Shown here piece after piece: positions 8,327 to 15,541 of a stretch of DNA of 24,761 nt. Source of the stretch: an uncultured Collinsella sp. (GTDB lineage Bacteria > Actinomycetota > Coriobacteriia > Coriobacteriales > Coriobacteriaceae); NCBI GenBank assembly GCA_900754275.1, contig CAAECF010000032.1, positions 1 to 24,761 of the forward strand. The letters run 5' to 3'. The notes under the pieces were generated by a model. That model was not told where the DNA came from and ran no database searches. It was given only the letters and a program-made list of their open reading frames with translations. The position numbers and the translations under genes are program-made. The stretch's first letter is position 1. Each line of letters starts with the position of its first letter.

Positions 8327-8398
8327 TGGGTACGAAGCGCTGGGGTACCGTCGCTTGTTTGCACTGCGACCGTGTTTCCCGTTGCGCTCGCCAGTCGC

Positions 8399-8980
8399 TT
8401 AGCGCTTGATCTCGATATCGTCGAGCTTGACGTCCATGGCCTCGGTCTTGGCCTCGGCGATGTCGTCGGCAAATTCCAGAGACTTCATCATGGTCTCGAC
8501 GGCGTCCTTGTGCTCCTCGACGTTGTCGATACGCACATACACACTGCCGCCGTCAACGTCGGTGAAGTATTCGGTCGTTACGCCGCCCGAGTGTGTATAG
8601 GAAGCGTTGCGCCAAGTCTTGCCGTTGTACTTGACGGGGTCATTCTCGGTCCACTCAAAGCTGGCATTCCACTTTGCCTCGTAGTCGAACAGCTCGTCGG
8701 CGTTCTTGTCGGGATCGAAGACGGGGATGAAGCGATCGCTGGCGTGCTCGCTCTCGGTGAACTTAAACTGGGCCCTGTCGGCAGTGTCGCCTGCGACGTC
8801 GGTGATCTCGACGCCCTCGGGCACCTTGACTTTAAACCAAATGAAGTCGGTCCTCATATCCACGGCTGGCTTTTCCGCTCCACCGCCACCGCCACCGCCG
8901 CTGCCGCCGCAGCCCACCAGGGCAACCGCGGCAAAGAGACTGATGCAGAGGGTGAGAATCGCAAAGGCCTTCTTTTTCAT
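8399..8980 (-). CDS. Secreted lipoprotein, function unknown
   Basis: The product has 193 aa from ATG 8980, preceded by gaggaggac. It has a lipoprotein signal peptide (KKK, hydrophobic core, lipobox LVGC) with lipidated C24. A poly-Gly spacer (GGSGGGGGGG), encoded by ggc/ggt codon runs, lifts a mature domain of about 155 aa off the membrane. That domain is an alternating strand/acidic-loop protein (FIWFKVKVPEGVEITDV, AQFKFTES, NASYTHSGGVTTEYFTDVDGGSVYVRID) ending in a helix (EHKDAVETMMKSLEF). The pattern recalls small lipoproteins that measure or bind an extracellular ligand, but I do not recognise the family. The Gly tract is a simple-sequence repeat and may vary in length. The gene is followed by its own terminator. 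Confidence 0.85.
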   Translation of the reverse strand: MKKKAFAILTLCISLFAAVALVGCGGSGGGGGGGAEKPAVDMRTDFIWFKVKVPEGVEITDVAGDTADRAQFKFTESEHASDRFIPVFDPDKNADELFDYEAKWNASFEWTENDPVKYNGKTWRNASYTHSGGVTTEYFTDVDGGSVYVRIDNVEEHKDAVETMMKSLEFADDIAEAKTEAMDVKLDDIEIKR

Positions 8981-9052
8981 GGTCGTGTCCTCCTCGATCT
9001 GTAACCGCCCATAGATTACCTGCCTTTACTGTACGCGTGGACGGCTCGCTAG

Positions 9053-9071
9053 GGTGGGCCATGTGTCCCAT
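9053..9071 (+). repeat. 19-bp direct repeat, copy 1
   Basis: The sequence ggtgggccatgtgtcccat recurs exactly at 9261-9279. Its core (TGGG, CA, TG, CCCA) is an imperfect dyad like an operator half-palindrome. It lies in the 462-bp divergent spacer between the lipoprotein (minus) and the folate pair (plus). Confidence 0.7.
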
Positions 9072-9116
9072 TCTGGGGGCCGGATTTGCGCCGTTAAGTG
9101 GCAATATGCGCGGGTC

Positions 9117-9152
9117 CAAAAGAGGGGAGGGCCGATGCTGTCGGCTCTCCCC
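9117..9152 (-). terminator. Terminator-like hairpin inside the divergent spacer
   Basis: Arms 9124-9135 and 9141-9152 pair at 11 of 12 positions around a 5-nt loop. On the minus strand they are followed by TCTTTTGG. It would end a minus-strand transcript starting between about 9160 and 9440, where no recognisable gene is present, so a small RNA or remnant gene is possible. Confidence 0.45.
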
Positions 9153-9260
9153 GGGGTTGGGCGTCCGTTGTTTTAAAGGGGCGCGTGTACGCGGGCGTTG
9201 CCCCAACAGGTTCCTTGTTTATAGATATGTCCCAGTTTGTGACGTCCGGAAGTCTCGAAA

Positions 9261-9279
9261 GGTGGGCCATGTGTCCCAT
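9261..9279 (+). repeat. 19-bp direct repeat, copy 2
   Basis: This is an exact copy of 9053-9071, offset by 208 bp. In both copies the minus strand reads ATGGGACACATGGCCCAC, then diverges, so only the 19-mer is shared. Confidence 0.7.
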
Positions 9280-9385
9280 GCTTGCGTTGTCGACGCCTAT
9301 CGCGTGCCATAGAAATCCGCGATGGCCAGGTGCGCTGACGCTCGCGTACTTATGGGCTAGACTTAGCACCATTACGTGATCGATG

Positions 9386-9424
9386 CGGTCGGCCGGCGTC
9401 GGCCGCCCGACCGATATATATAAC
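9386..9424 (+). promoter_or_regulatory. GC-rich dyad and candidate -10 of the fchA-folD pair
   Basis: CGGTCG-GCCG (9386-9395) pairs with CGGC and CGACCG (9400-9413) with a 4-nt bulge. It is immediately followed by TATAAC (9419-9424), a good -10. A start near 9431 would give a very short leader before ATG 9443. The dyad would cover the -35 position and may be a regulator site. Both readings are inference. Confidence 0.4.
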
Positions 9425-9442
9425 TTGAAGGTGCGTGTGCGT

Positions 9443-10075
9443 ATGAGCCAAGAGATGATGGATAAAACCTGTCGCGGTTTTGCCGAGGCGCTGGCCGCGC
9501 GCGAGCCGGTTCCCGGTGGTGGCAGCGCGAGCGCTTTTGTGGGCGCGCTGGGCGCCTCGCTGTGCGGAATGGTTGCCCGCTACGGTGCGACCAATCCCGC
9601 GCTTGCTGATCGTGCGGATGACCTGGCGCGCGCGTTTGCTCAGGCTGATGAGCTGTCCCAGGAGCTTGTCGAGTTGGTTGCCGAGGACGTTCGTGCCTAC
9701 GGGCAGGTGTCCGCGGCGTACGGTATTCCGCGTGACGATCCGGCTCGAGCGACCGCGATTCAGGATGCGCTGCATGTGGCCGCTATGCCGCCGTATCGCA
9801 TTATGGATGCCTGCGGGCGTGCGCTGGCGCTGCTCGAGGACATGGCCGACAAGGGTTCGCGTCAGCTGCTGTCCGATGTGGCGTGCGGCGCCGTGTTCTG
9901 CCGTGCCGCTATGCAGGGCGCGAGCTTGACGCTCTTTGCGAACACCACGTCTATGAAAGATCGCGTTCGTGCCGAGGAGCTCGAGACGGCGTGTGATGAG
10001 CTGCTCGACACATGGTTGCCGCGCGCTGATGCGCTGGCGCGCCGCGCCGCCGACGCTGCAAGGAAGAGAGGATAG
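9443..10075 (+). CDS. fchA: Cyclodeaminase/cyclohydrolase family protein, probable methenyl-THF cyclohydrolase
   Basis: The product has 210 aa from ATG 9443; the upstream extension to 9383 crosses the promoter. The protein is the stand-alone FTCD_C (formiminotransferase-cyclodeaminase C-terminal) fold: an all-helical enzyme with the Gly-rich N-terminal motif PVPGGGSASAFVGALGASL (about 22-40) that binds the folate. FchA members hydrolyse 5,10-methenyl-THF to 10-formyl-THF, while formiminocyclodeaminases use formimino-THF. The choice here is guided by the neighbour: folD follows after 2 bp and carries substitutions at its own cyclohydrolase site. No histidine-utilisation gene is nearby. Length agrees with clostridial FchA (about 200-210 aa). 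It is cytoplasmic. Confidence 0.85.
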   Translation: MSQEMMDKTCRGFAEALAAREPVPGGGSASAFVGALGASLCGMVARYGATNPALADRADDLARAFAQADELSQELVELVAEDVRAYGQVSAAYGIPRDDPARATAIQDALHVAAMPPYRIMDACGRALALLEDMADKGSRQLLSDVACGAVFCRAAMQGASLTLFANTTSMKDRVRAEELETACDELLDTWLPRADALARRAADAARKRG

Positions 10076-10077
10076 CC

Positions 10078-10932
10078 ATGGCTGAGCTACTGAAGGGTGC
10101 TCCTGTTGCTCGCGCTTTGACCGAGGAACTTGCTGCTCGCTGCGCGGCCCTGCGCGAGCGGGGCGTTGTTCCGACGTTGGCTATCGTGCGTGTAGGTGAA
10201 CGCGAGGACGACCTATCCTACGAGCGCGGTGCGCTCAAGCGCTGCGAAAAAGTGGGGATTGAGGCTCGTCGCGTTTTGCTTTCTGCCGGTGTTTCGCAAG
10301 AAGAGCTGTTGACGGCCATCGAGGACATCAATACCGATTCGGCTGTTCATGGCTGTCTGATGTTCCGCCCGCTGCCCGCCGGCCTTGACGAGAACGCCGT
10401 CGCCGCAGCGCTCGATCCCGCCAAGGACGTTGACTCCATGACGCCGGCTTCGCTGCTCACCACGCTTTCGGGGCGCGGCGAGGGTTTTGCCCCCTGTACA
10501 GCCGAAGCCGTGCTTGCTTTGCTGGATCATTACGGCGTTGAGCTGGATGGAGCTAAGGTTGCTGTGGTCGGGCGCTCGCTGGTGATCGGGCGTCCTGTTG
10601 CCGCCATGCTTACGGCGCGCAGTGCGACCGTGACGACGTGCCATACGCATACGCGCGACCTTGCTGCCGAGTGCCGTGCGGCTGATATTGTGGTTGCGGC
10701 CGTTGGACGCGCGCGCACGATTGGTGCGGACGCGGTTCGCGAGGGCCAGACGATCATCGATGTGGGCATTAACTGGGACGAGGCCGCCGGCAAGCTGGTC
10801 GGCGACGTCGATTTTGATGCTGCGGAGCCGGTTGTTGGCGCCATCACCCCCGTGCCGGGCGGCGTGGGGGCTGTGACCACCGCAATTCTCGCCAAACACG
10901 TGATTGAGGCGGCGGAGCGCGCATCGAAATAG
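10078..10932 (+). CDS. folD: FolD-type methylene-THF dehydrogenase, cyclohydrolase site apparently lost
   Basis: The product has 284 aa from ATG 10078, with a gagagg site inside the end of fchA. FolD normally oxidises 5,10-methylene-THF with NAD(P)+ and then hydrolyses methenyl-THF. The catalytic domain (1-140) keeps Y48 and the KDVD motif (116-119). The nucleotide domain has VVGRSLVIGRP (163-173) and IDVGIN (227-232). Aligned without gaps to the E. coli motif from VGD to EEVG, the catalytic Lys (K54) is replaced by A52. In the family signature that ends QLP, Gln-Leu is replaced by F96-R97, so the second cyclohydrolase residue is also gone. The C-terminal PGGVGPMT signature reads PGGVGAVT. 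The enzyme is probably a monofunctional dehydrogenase paired with FchA. The alignment is from memory. Confidence 0.92.
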   Translation: MAELLKGAPVARALTEELAARCAALRERGVVPTLAIVRVGEREDDLSYERGALKRCEKVGIEARRVLLSAGVSQEELLTAIEDINTDSAVHGCLMFRPLPAGLDENAVAAALDPAKDVDSMTPASLLTTLSGRGEGFAPCTAEAVLALLDHYGVELDGAKVAVVGRSLVIGRPVAAMLTARSATVTTCHTHTRDLAAECRAADIVVAAVGRARTIGADAVREGQTIIDVGINWDEAAGKLVGDVDFDAAEPVVGAITPVPGGVGAVTTAILAKHVIEAAERASK

Positions 10933-10969
10933 GCGTTTTGGGCTGTTTGAGGGGTTAGCCATATACCAC

Positions 10970-11199
10970 GTGGTCAAAAAGCGCCAAATATGAGTACTGT
11001 TGCCATGATAGTCACATATGTTTTACGTCTTTTGGGTTTCCTAACGATATTCATTCTCGTTAGGAAACCCATTTTATTGAACCTATGGGGAATAACGCTG
11101 TCTCGCTTTTGGACAAATAGGGATCTTCAGCACTCATTACAAGGAAAGTTGCTGCTACTAAATTGGTGACAGTACTCATATTTGGCATTTTTTGACCAC
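10970..11199. mobile_element. MITE-like element with 31-bp terminal inverted repeats
   Basis: The ends 10970-11000 and 11169-11199 are inverted copies matching at 29 of 31 positions, starting GTGGTCAAAAA and ending ATGAGTACTGT toward the inside. The 230-bp body is much more AT-rich than its surroundings and contains a second perfect palindrome. It fills the gap between folD and the C69 peptidase. No transposase is encoded, as expected for a non-autonomous element. Two small frames start at the ATG inside each end: 59 codons on plus (10990-11169) and 39 on minus (11179-11060). Neither has a ribosome site. No clear target duplication is visible. Confidence 0.65.
11033..11071. repeat. 15-bp perfect internal palindrome of the MITE-like element
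   Basis: Arms 11033-11047 and 11057-11071 (gggtttcctaacga and its complement, plus one T-A pair) enclose a 9-nt loop. It is followed on plus by ttttatt, so it could act as a terminator after folD or form a cruciform. Confidence 0.8.
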
Positions 11200-11298
11200 A
11201 GGGGTTCCGAGGGGGTTCCGAGGTGCCGTGGTTTCGCCCTTTTTGCGCCGAAGCGATACACTGTTGCCGTTTGATTTCTTCGCTCAAGGAGGATGCGC

Positions 11299-12822
11299 AT
11301 GCCGTGCACAACGATTTTGGTTGGTAAGAATGCGAGCTACGACGGGTCGACGCTTGTCGCCCGCAACGAGGACTCGTCCAACGGGGTGTTTGAGCCCAAG
11401 CGTATGCGCGTGGTGCATCCCGACGATCAGCCGCGCGTCTACACGAGCGTCCTGAGTCACCTGACCGTTGAACTGCCCGATAATCCCATGCGCTACACGA
11501 GCGTCCCCGATGTTATTCTCGGTCACGGCATTTGGGCCGAGGCGGGCTTCAACGAGCTCAATGTTGGCATGTCCGCAACCGAGACGCTCACCACCAACGA
11601 GCGCGTCCGCGGCGCCGACCCGCTCGTCGACTACGTACCCGCCAAGGGCAACGAAGGCGAGGACGGATACGTCCCGGCACGGCCCGGTGGCCTGGGCGAG
11701 GAGGACATGGTGACCCTGGTGCTGCCGTATGCCAAGTCCGCCCGCGACGGCGTGCGCATCCTGGGCGACCTGCTCGAGCGCTACGGCACTTACGAGAACA
11801 ACGGCATCGCCTTTAGCGACGTGGACGAGATCTGGTGGCTCGAGACCATCGGCGGTCACCACTGGATCGCCAAGCGCGTGCCTGACGATGCCTATGTGAC
11901 CATGCCCAACCAGCTGGGTATCGACAGCTTTGACCTGGATGACGCCGAGGGCGCCCAGACCGACCACATGTGCTCCGCCGACCTGCGCGCCTGGATGGCC
12001 GAGTGGCATCTGGACCTGACGCTGGGCGTCGAGGGCGACGGCCCGGCTGCGGTCTTTAACCCGCGCGAGGCCTTTGGCTCGCACAGCGACAGCGACCATG
12101 TCTACAACACGCCGCGCGCCTGGTACATGCAGCGCTGCCTCAACCCCAGCGACGTGTGGGATGGTCCCGAGGCCGACTACACGCCCGAGAGCGACGATAT
12201 CCCCTGGAGCCGCGTGCCCGAGCGCAAGGTGACCATCGAGGACATCAAGTACGTACTCTCGAGCCACTACCAGGGCACGGAGTACGATTGCTACGGCAGC
12301 AAGGGCACGCTCGCTACGCGTGGCGCCTATCGCCCCATCGGCATCAACCGCAACAGCCAGCTCGCCGTGCTGCAGCTGCGCCCCTATGCGCAGCCGGCGT
12401 ATCGCGCCGTGCAGTGGATGGCCTTTGGTTCCAACTCGTTTAACGCGCTGGTTCCGCTGTACGCCAACGTCGAGACCATGCCCGAGTACTATGCCGACAC
12501 GCAGGCTCGCGTAACGTCCGAAAACTTCTACTGGGCCAACCGCCTGATCGGCGCCCTGGCCGACGTCCGTTTCCATGAGTGCGGCCGCGCTGTGGAGGAC
12601 TATCAGGAGAAGGTCGGTGGCATGGGCCACAAGCAGATCCATGACGTCGACGCTGCCGTAGCCGCTCTGCCCGAGGCCGAGGTGCCTGCCGAGCTTGCAC
12701 GCGCCAACGAGGCCTTTGCCGAGCGTGTTCGCGTGGAGACCGATGCCCTGCTGGGCAAGGTGCTCTACACCACGAGCTGCGCCATGAAGAACTCTTTCGC
12801 GATGAACGACAACGTGAGGTAG
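11299..12822 (+). CDS. C69 family dipeptidase (PepD-type Ntn hydrolase)
   Basis: The product has 507 aa. ATG 11299 is chosen because AAGGAGGA (11286-11293) lies 5 nt before it; the in-frame ATG at 11293 overlaps that site. The start MPCTTILVGKNASYDGSTLV carries the family signature, with C3 as the N-terminal nucleophile after processing, followed by ARNEDS (21-26). Further family features are the NGIAFSDVDEIWWLETIGGHHW region (about 170-190), a conserved Asn/Asp-rich core and length near 480-510 aa. C69 enzymes hydrolyse dipeptides with broad specificity. There is no signal peptide, so it is cytoplasmic and probably serves peptide nutrition. It is monocistronic, behind the MITE-like element, which may have displaced its promoter. 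Confidence 0.92.
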   Translation: MPCTTILVGKNASYDGSTLVARNEDSSNGVFEPKRMRVVHPDDQPRVYTSVLSHLTVELPDNPMRYTSVPDVILGHGIWAEAGFNELNVGMSATETLTTNERVRGADPLVDYVPAKGNEGEDGYVPARPGGLGEEDMVTLVLPYAKSARDGVRILGDLLERYGTYENNGIAFSDVDEIWWLETIGGHHWIAKRVPDDAYVTMPNQLGIDSFDLDDAEGAQTDHMCSADLRAWMAEWHLDLTLGVEGDGPAAVFNPREAFGSHSDSDHVYNTPRAWYMQRCLNPSDVWDGPEADYTPESDDIPWSRVPERKVTIEDIKYVLSSHYQGTEYDCYGSKGTLATRGAYRPIGINRNSQLAVLQLRPYAQPAYRAVQWMAFGSNSFNALVPLYANVETMPEYYADTQARVTSENFYWANRLIGALADVRFHECGRAVEDYQEKVGGMGHKQIHDVDAAVAALPEAEVPAELARANEAFAERVRVETDALLGKVLYTTSCAMKNSFAMNDNVR

Positions 12823-12921
12823 GGATTTCCCGTCGATCGAATAGCGCTAAAACGCTTTGTCGCTTTCGCCCAATCTTGGGTACAAGAACGCCAATGCAGT
12901 TGTTTGTGATTGGAGACAGCC

Positions 12922-13338
12922 ATGGTTATGAAACTCGATCAGCTTGTTAACGGTGCCATCAACGTGGGCTTCGGCGCCGCCGCCGTTGCCGTCGAAGGCG
13001 GCAAGAAGGTCCTCGACGACCTTAATACCAAGGGCGAGCAAGTTCGCAAGGACGCCGGCGCCCCCGATATCGCCCGTAGCGTGTCCGACATGTTCGAGCA
13101 GGCCGGCGGCACCATCTCCGACCTGACCGAGCGCTTGGGCATGCAGGGCGAGACCGCGGCCCAGCGCGTGCTTGACGAGCTCATCCTTGCCCGGGTCCGC
13201 GTCATGACCGCCCCCGAGCGCACGGCCTTCCTGGCCCATGTGCGCGACATCGTCGATTCGGTCGAGGACAACGTGACCTCGGTGCCTGTCGAGTCCGTTG
13301 AACCCGACGATGCGAAGGATACCGAAGAAGCCGAGTAG
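12922..13338 (+). CDS. Small helical phasin-like protein, upstream partner of the UbiB-like gene
   Basis: The product has 138 aa from ATG 12922 (tggagacag just upstream); a TTG at 12910 is a poorer start. The sequence is almost wholly helical: KLDQLVNGAINVGFGAAAVAVEGGKKVLDDLNTKGEQVR is an amphipathic, Ala/Gly-rich N-terminal helix, followed by a second helix around SDMFEQAGGTISDLTERLG and a third at PERTAFLAHVRDIVDSVED. The tail is acidic. It resembles phasins and other membrane- or granule-surface helical proteins, but I cannot name a family. It ends 8 bp before the UbiB-like gene, so the two are almost certainly one operon and may act together at the membrane. Confidence 0.8.
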   Translation: MVMKLDQLVNGAINVGFGAAAVAVEGGKKVLDDLNTKGEQVRKDAGAPDIARSVSDMFEQAGGTISDLTERLGMQGETAAQRVLDELILARVRVMTAPERTAFLAHVRDIVDSVEDNVTSVPVESVEPDDAKDTEEAE

Positions 13339-13346
13339 CAGCGCAG

Positions 13347-15110
13347 ATGGCAGATTCCACCACCGATTACAACAATCAGGATCCTCTGTGTGACGAGGCG
13401 GCGGTTGTCGATGAGGTCGACGCCGCCGTCTCGGGCGCTCGCAAGAAGCCGCGCGCTGTCGATATGGTGCCCGAAGAGCCCGACGCGATGGCGCCGGACG
13501 AGGAATACCAGCTCACGCCGGCGGGTCGTCGCGAACGCATTGGGCAGATTGTTCGCCTGGTCAAAAAGTACCGCGTGTGGGATAACCTCACGCCGGTTCG
13601 TTTGCGCCGCCTGCTCGAGGAACTCGGCCCCATGTTCGTCAAGATGGGGCAGATTTTGGCCAACCGGTCCGAGATTCTGCCGCAGCGCTTTTGCGACGAG
13701 CTGCGTCGTCTGCGCTCCGACGTGGAGCCGGTGCCGTACGAGGTCGTACTCAGTTGCCTGGAAGAAGAATACGGCCTGCGCCTGGGGGAGATGTTCGATG
13801 CGATCGACCCCAATCCGCTTGGTAGCGCATCGCTCGCGCAGGTGCACCGCGCTCGTCTGGTGACGGGCGAGGACGTGGCCGTCAAGGTGCAGCGCCCCGG
13901 TGCGCAGCAGGTTATGGCACAGGACATCGATATCATCCGCTCGGTGGTGCGCATCGTTTCCAAGTTCGTCAACACCGATCAATTCGTTGACCTGCACGGC
14001 GTAGTCGAGGAGTTGTGGACCTCGTTTCGCGAGGAGACCAACTTTTTGGCCGAGGCCAAAAACCTCAACGACTTCTACGAGTTCCATAAGAGCGTTCATG
14101 GCGTGACGTGCCCTAAATCCTATCTGGACCTGTGCACCGAGCACGTGGTGGTCATGGATTACGTCGACGGCATTTCGATCGCCGATCCTGAACGCTTGGT
14201 GGCCGAGGGCTATGACTTGGAAAAGATCGGTGCCGCGATTGTCGAGGACTACTCGACGCAGGTGCTCGATGACGGCTTTTTCCATGCCGACCCGCATGCG
14301 GGAAACATCATCCTCAAGGACGGCATCGTTTACTTTATCGACTTGGGCATGGTCGGACGCATGTCGAGCCACGACCGCGGTATCGTCAAGGACATGATTT
14401 TCGCCGTGGCCGAGGGCGACGTGCCCAAGCTCAAGGATTCGCTCATGCGCTTTGCCGTGACGCGCGGCGATTCGGCCGAGCTTGACCATTCGGCCTTTTT
14501 GTCCGATTTGGACTTTATCGTGGCTGACTTTGCGGGCCTTGACCTGAAGGATCTGGATATCGGCGAGTTTTTGACCTCGCTGCTAAACCTGGCGCGCAAA
14601 AACGATGTTGAGCTGCCGAGCGTGGTAACGATGTTCGCTCGCGGCATGGTGACGCTCGAGGGTTTGCTGACCGAGTATATGCCCAACGTCAACATGATCC
14701 AGATCATTCAGGCTCATATCAAAAACGAGAAGAGCACCTATGCCCGCATGCGCGAGATGAGCCGCGACTTTGCCGCGAGCAGCTATCGCGCGGCAAAAGG
14801 CTCGCTCGAGGCGGCCGAGTATTTGGGCTTGGCTTCGCGTATGCTCACGCGCGGCCAGCTTAAGGTGAACACGCAGATCATGAGCAGCGATAAGGCGCTG
14901 CGACAGCTGGGCGGAATTATCGACCGTATGTCGATGGCAATTGTGATTGCTGGCCTGTTTATCGGTTCGTCGGTGGTGTACTACGCGCGCATCGAGCCGG
15001 TTGTGTTTGGTATTCCGGTCATTGGCTTTATGGGCTACGTCAGCGCACTGGTGCTGGCGCTTATGCTGGGCCGCAATATCTGGCTCAACAGTCACGGCGG
15101 CAAGCACTAG
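13347..15110 (+). CDS. ABC1/UbiB family atypical kinase
   Basis: The product has 587 aa from ATG 13347. The N-terminal 60 aa are acidic and poorly ordered. The UbiB hallmarks follow in order: KxGQ (KMGQ, 99-102), an Ala-rich nucleotide loop (GSASLAQVH, 159-167), the VAVK lysine (K180), EETNFLAEAKN, the catalytic HADPHAGN (313-320) and DLGM (332-335, the DFG equivalent). Two membrane helices close the protein (about 525-580). UbiB proteins are ATPases or kinase-like proteins tied to isoprenoid quinone synthesis or lipid transport. In an anaerobic actinobacterium a menaquinone or lipid role is more plausible than ubiquinone, but that is inference. The gene is second in an operon behind the helical protein and is followed by an intrinsic terminator. 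Confidence 0.93.
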   Translation: MADSTTDYNNQDPLCDEAAVVDEVDAAVSGARKKPRAVDMVPEEPDAMAPDEEYQLTPAGRRERIGQIVRLVKKYRVWDNLTPVRLRRLLEELGPMFVKMGQILANRSEILPQRFCDELRRLRSDVEPVPYEVVLSCLEEEYGLRLGEMFDAIDPNPLGSASLAQVHRARLVTGEDVAVKVQRPGAQQVMAQDIDIIRSVVRIVSKFVNTDQFVDLHGVVEELWTSFREETNFLAEAKNLNDFYEFHKSVHGVTCPKSYLDLCTEHVVVMDYVDGISIADPERLVAEGYDLEKIGAAIVEDYSTQVLDDGFFHADPHAGNIILKDGIVYFIDLGMVGRMSSHDRGIVKDMIFAVAEGDVPKLKDSLMRFAVTRGDSAELDHSAFLSDLDFIVADFAGLDLKDLDIGEFLTSLLNLARKNDVELPSVVTMFARGMVTLEGLLTEYMPNVNMIQIIQAHIKNEKSTYARMREMSRDFAASSYRAAKGSLEAAEYLGLASRMLTRGQLKVNTQIMSSDKALRQLGGIIDRMSMAIVIAGLFIGSSVVYYARIEPVVFGIPVIGFMGYVSALVLALMLGRNIWLNSHGGKH

Positions 15111-15161
15111 AGGCCGCGACCGTCACCGCATTTTCCTATCGCAAACAATAGCTTTTACCTT

Positions 15162-15190
15162 GGGCTTCGCCTGCGTGCGAGGCCCTTTTG
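15162..15190 (+). terminator. Intrinsic terminator of the UbiB-like operon
   Basis: A 9-bp stem (15162-15170 with 15177-15185, one G-U pair) has a 6-nt loop and is followed by TTTT. Confidence 0.8.
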
Positions 15191-15216
15191 CGTGATACCA
15201 TTTTGACGGTAATAAT
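15188..15216 (+). promoter_or_regulatory. Candidate promoter of the riboswitch-controlled operon
   Basis: TTGCGT and AATAAT are separated by 17 bp, placing transcription start near 15223, at the front of the riboswitch. A better -35 (TTGACG, 15203) has only a weak -10 at 15225 and would cut into the aptamer. Confidence 0.35.
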
Positions 15217-15222
15217 CGATGA

Positions 15223-15400
15223 CCTAGATGGTGGTGCGGAGACGCATGAATGCGCGGTTTACCTGCGCGTTTGGGAGAATTGGGGTGCAAGTCCCCGGCT
15301 GTACCAGTAACCGTAATTCCTCTTGGCTCGGGATGTTCGCGTCGCAGATCGGACGACGTGCCCGAGTCGTTAAGGTTAAGTCGGATCGCCTCCCATCTTG
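15223..15400 (+). promoter_or_regulatory. Cobalamin riboswitch
   Basis: The aptamer core is clear. TTGGGAGAATTGGGGTGCAA (15271-15290) is the GGGAA...GGTGCAA box. It is followed by GTCCCCGGCTGTACCAGTAA (15291-15310) and CCGT, the B12-box region. At 15378, AAGTCGGATCGCCTCCCATC matches the conserved 3' element. A long GC hairpin lies between, as is usual for the variable P7-P9 arms. Downstream (15400-15440) another GC-rich hairpin precedes purine-rich SD-like sequence (ggagggaaggggga). No T-tract terminator is visible, so control is probably at translation, though this is inference. Cobalamin binding would repress the downstream surface-protein genes. Confidence 0.88.
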
Positions 15401-15541
15401 CATGCGGCTGCGGCGTATGCCGCCGGTGTGCATAGGGCTCTGGAGGGAAGGGGGACCCCGATGGGGGAACTCGAGCGCAACATGCGCGATGACGTGGGGC
15501 AGCCTCAAGGCAACGCTCCAAGTACAGACAGTAGGAGACAA

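Noticed and set aside
10951..11206. ggggtt on both sides of the MITE-like element as target-site duplication
   Set aside because: The left copy lies 13 bp outside the inverted repeat while the right copy lies 1 bp outside it, so they do not flank the element symmetrically.
11284..12642. 452-codon minus-strand frame opposite the C69 peptidase
   Set aside because: The plus-strand product matches the C69 family from end to end; the antisense translation has no domain pattern.
12939..14489. 516-codon minus-strand frame opposite the helical protein and UbiB-like gene
   Set aside because: It is antisense to well-supported family motifs on the plus strand and its translation is rich in His, Arg and Gln, as shadows are.
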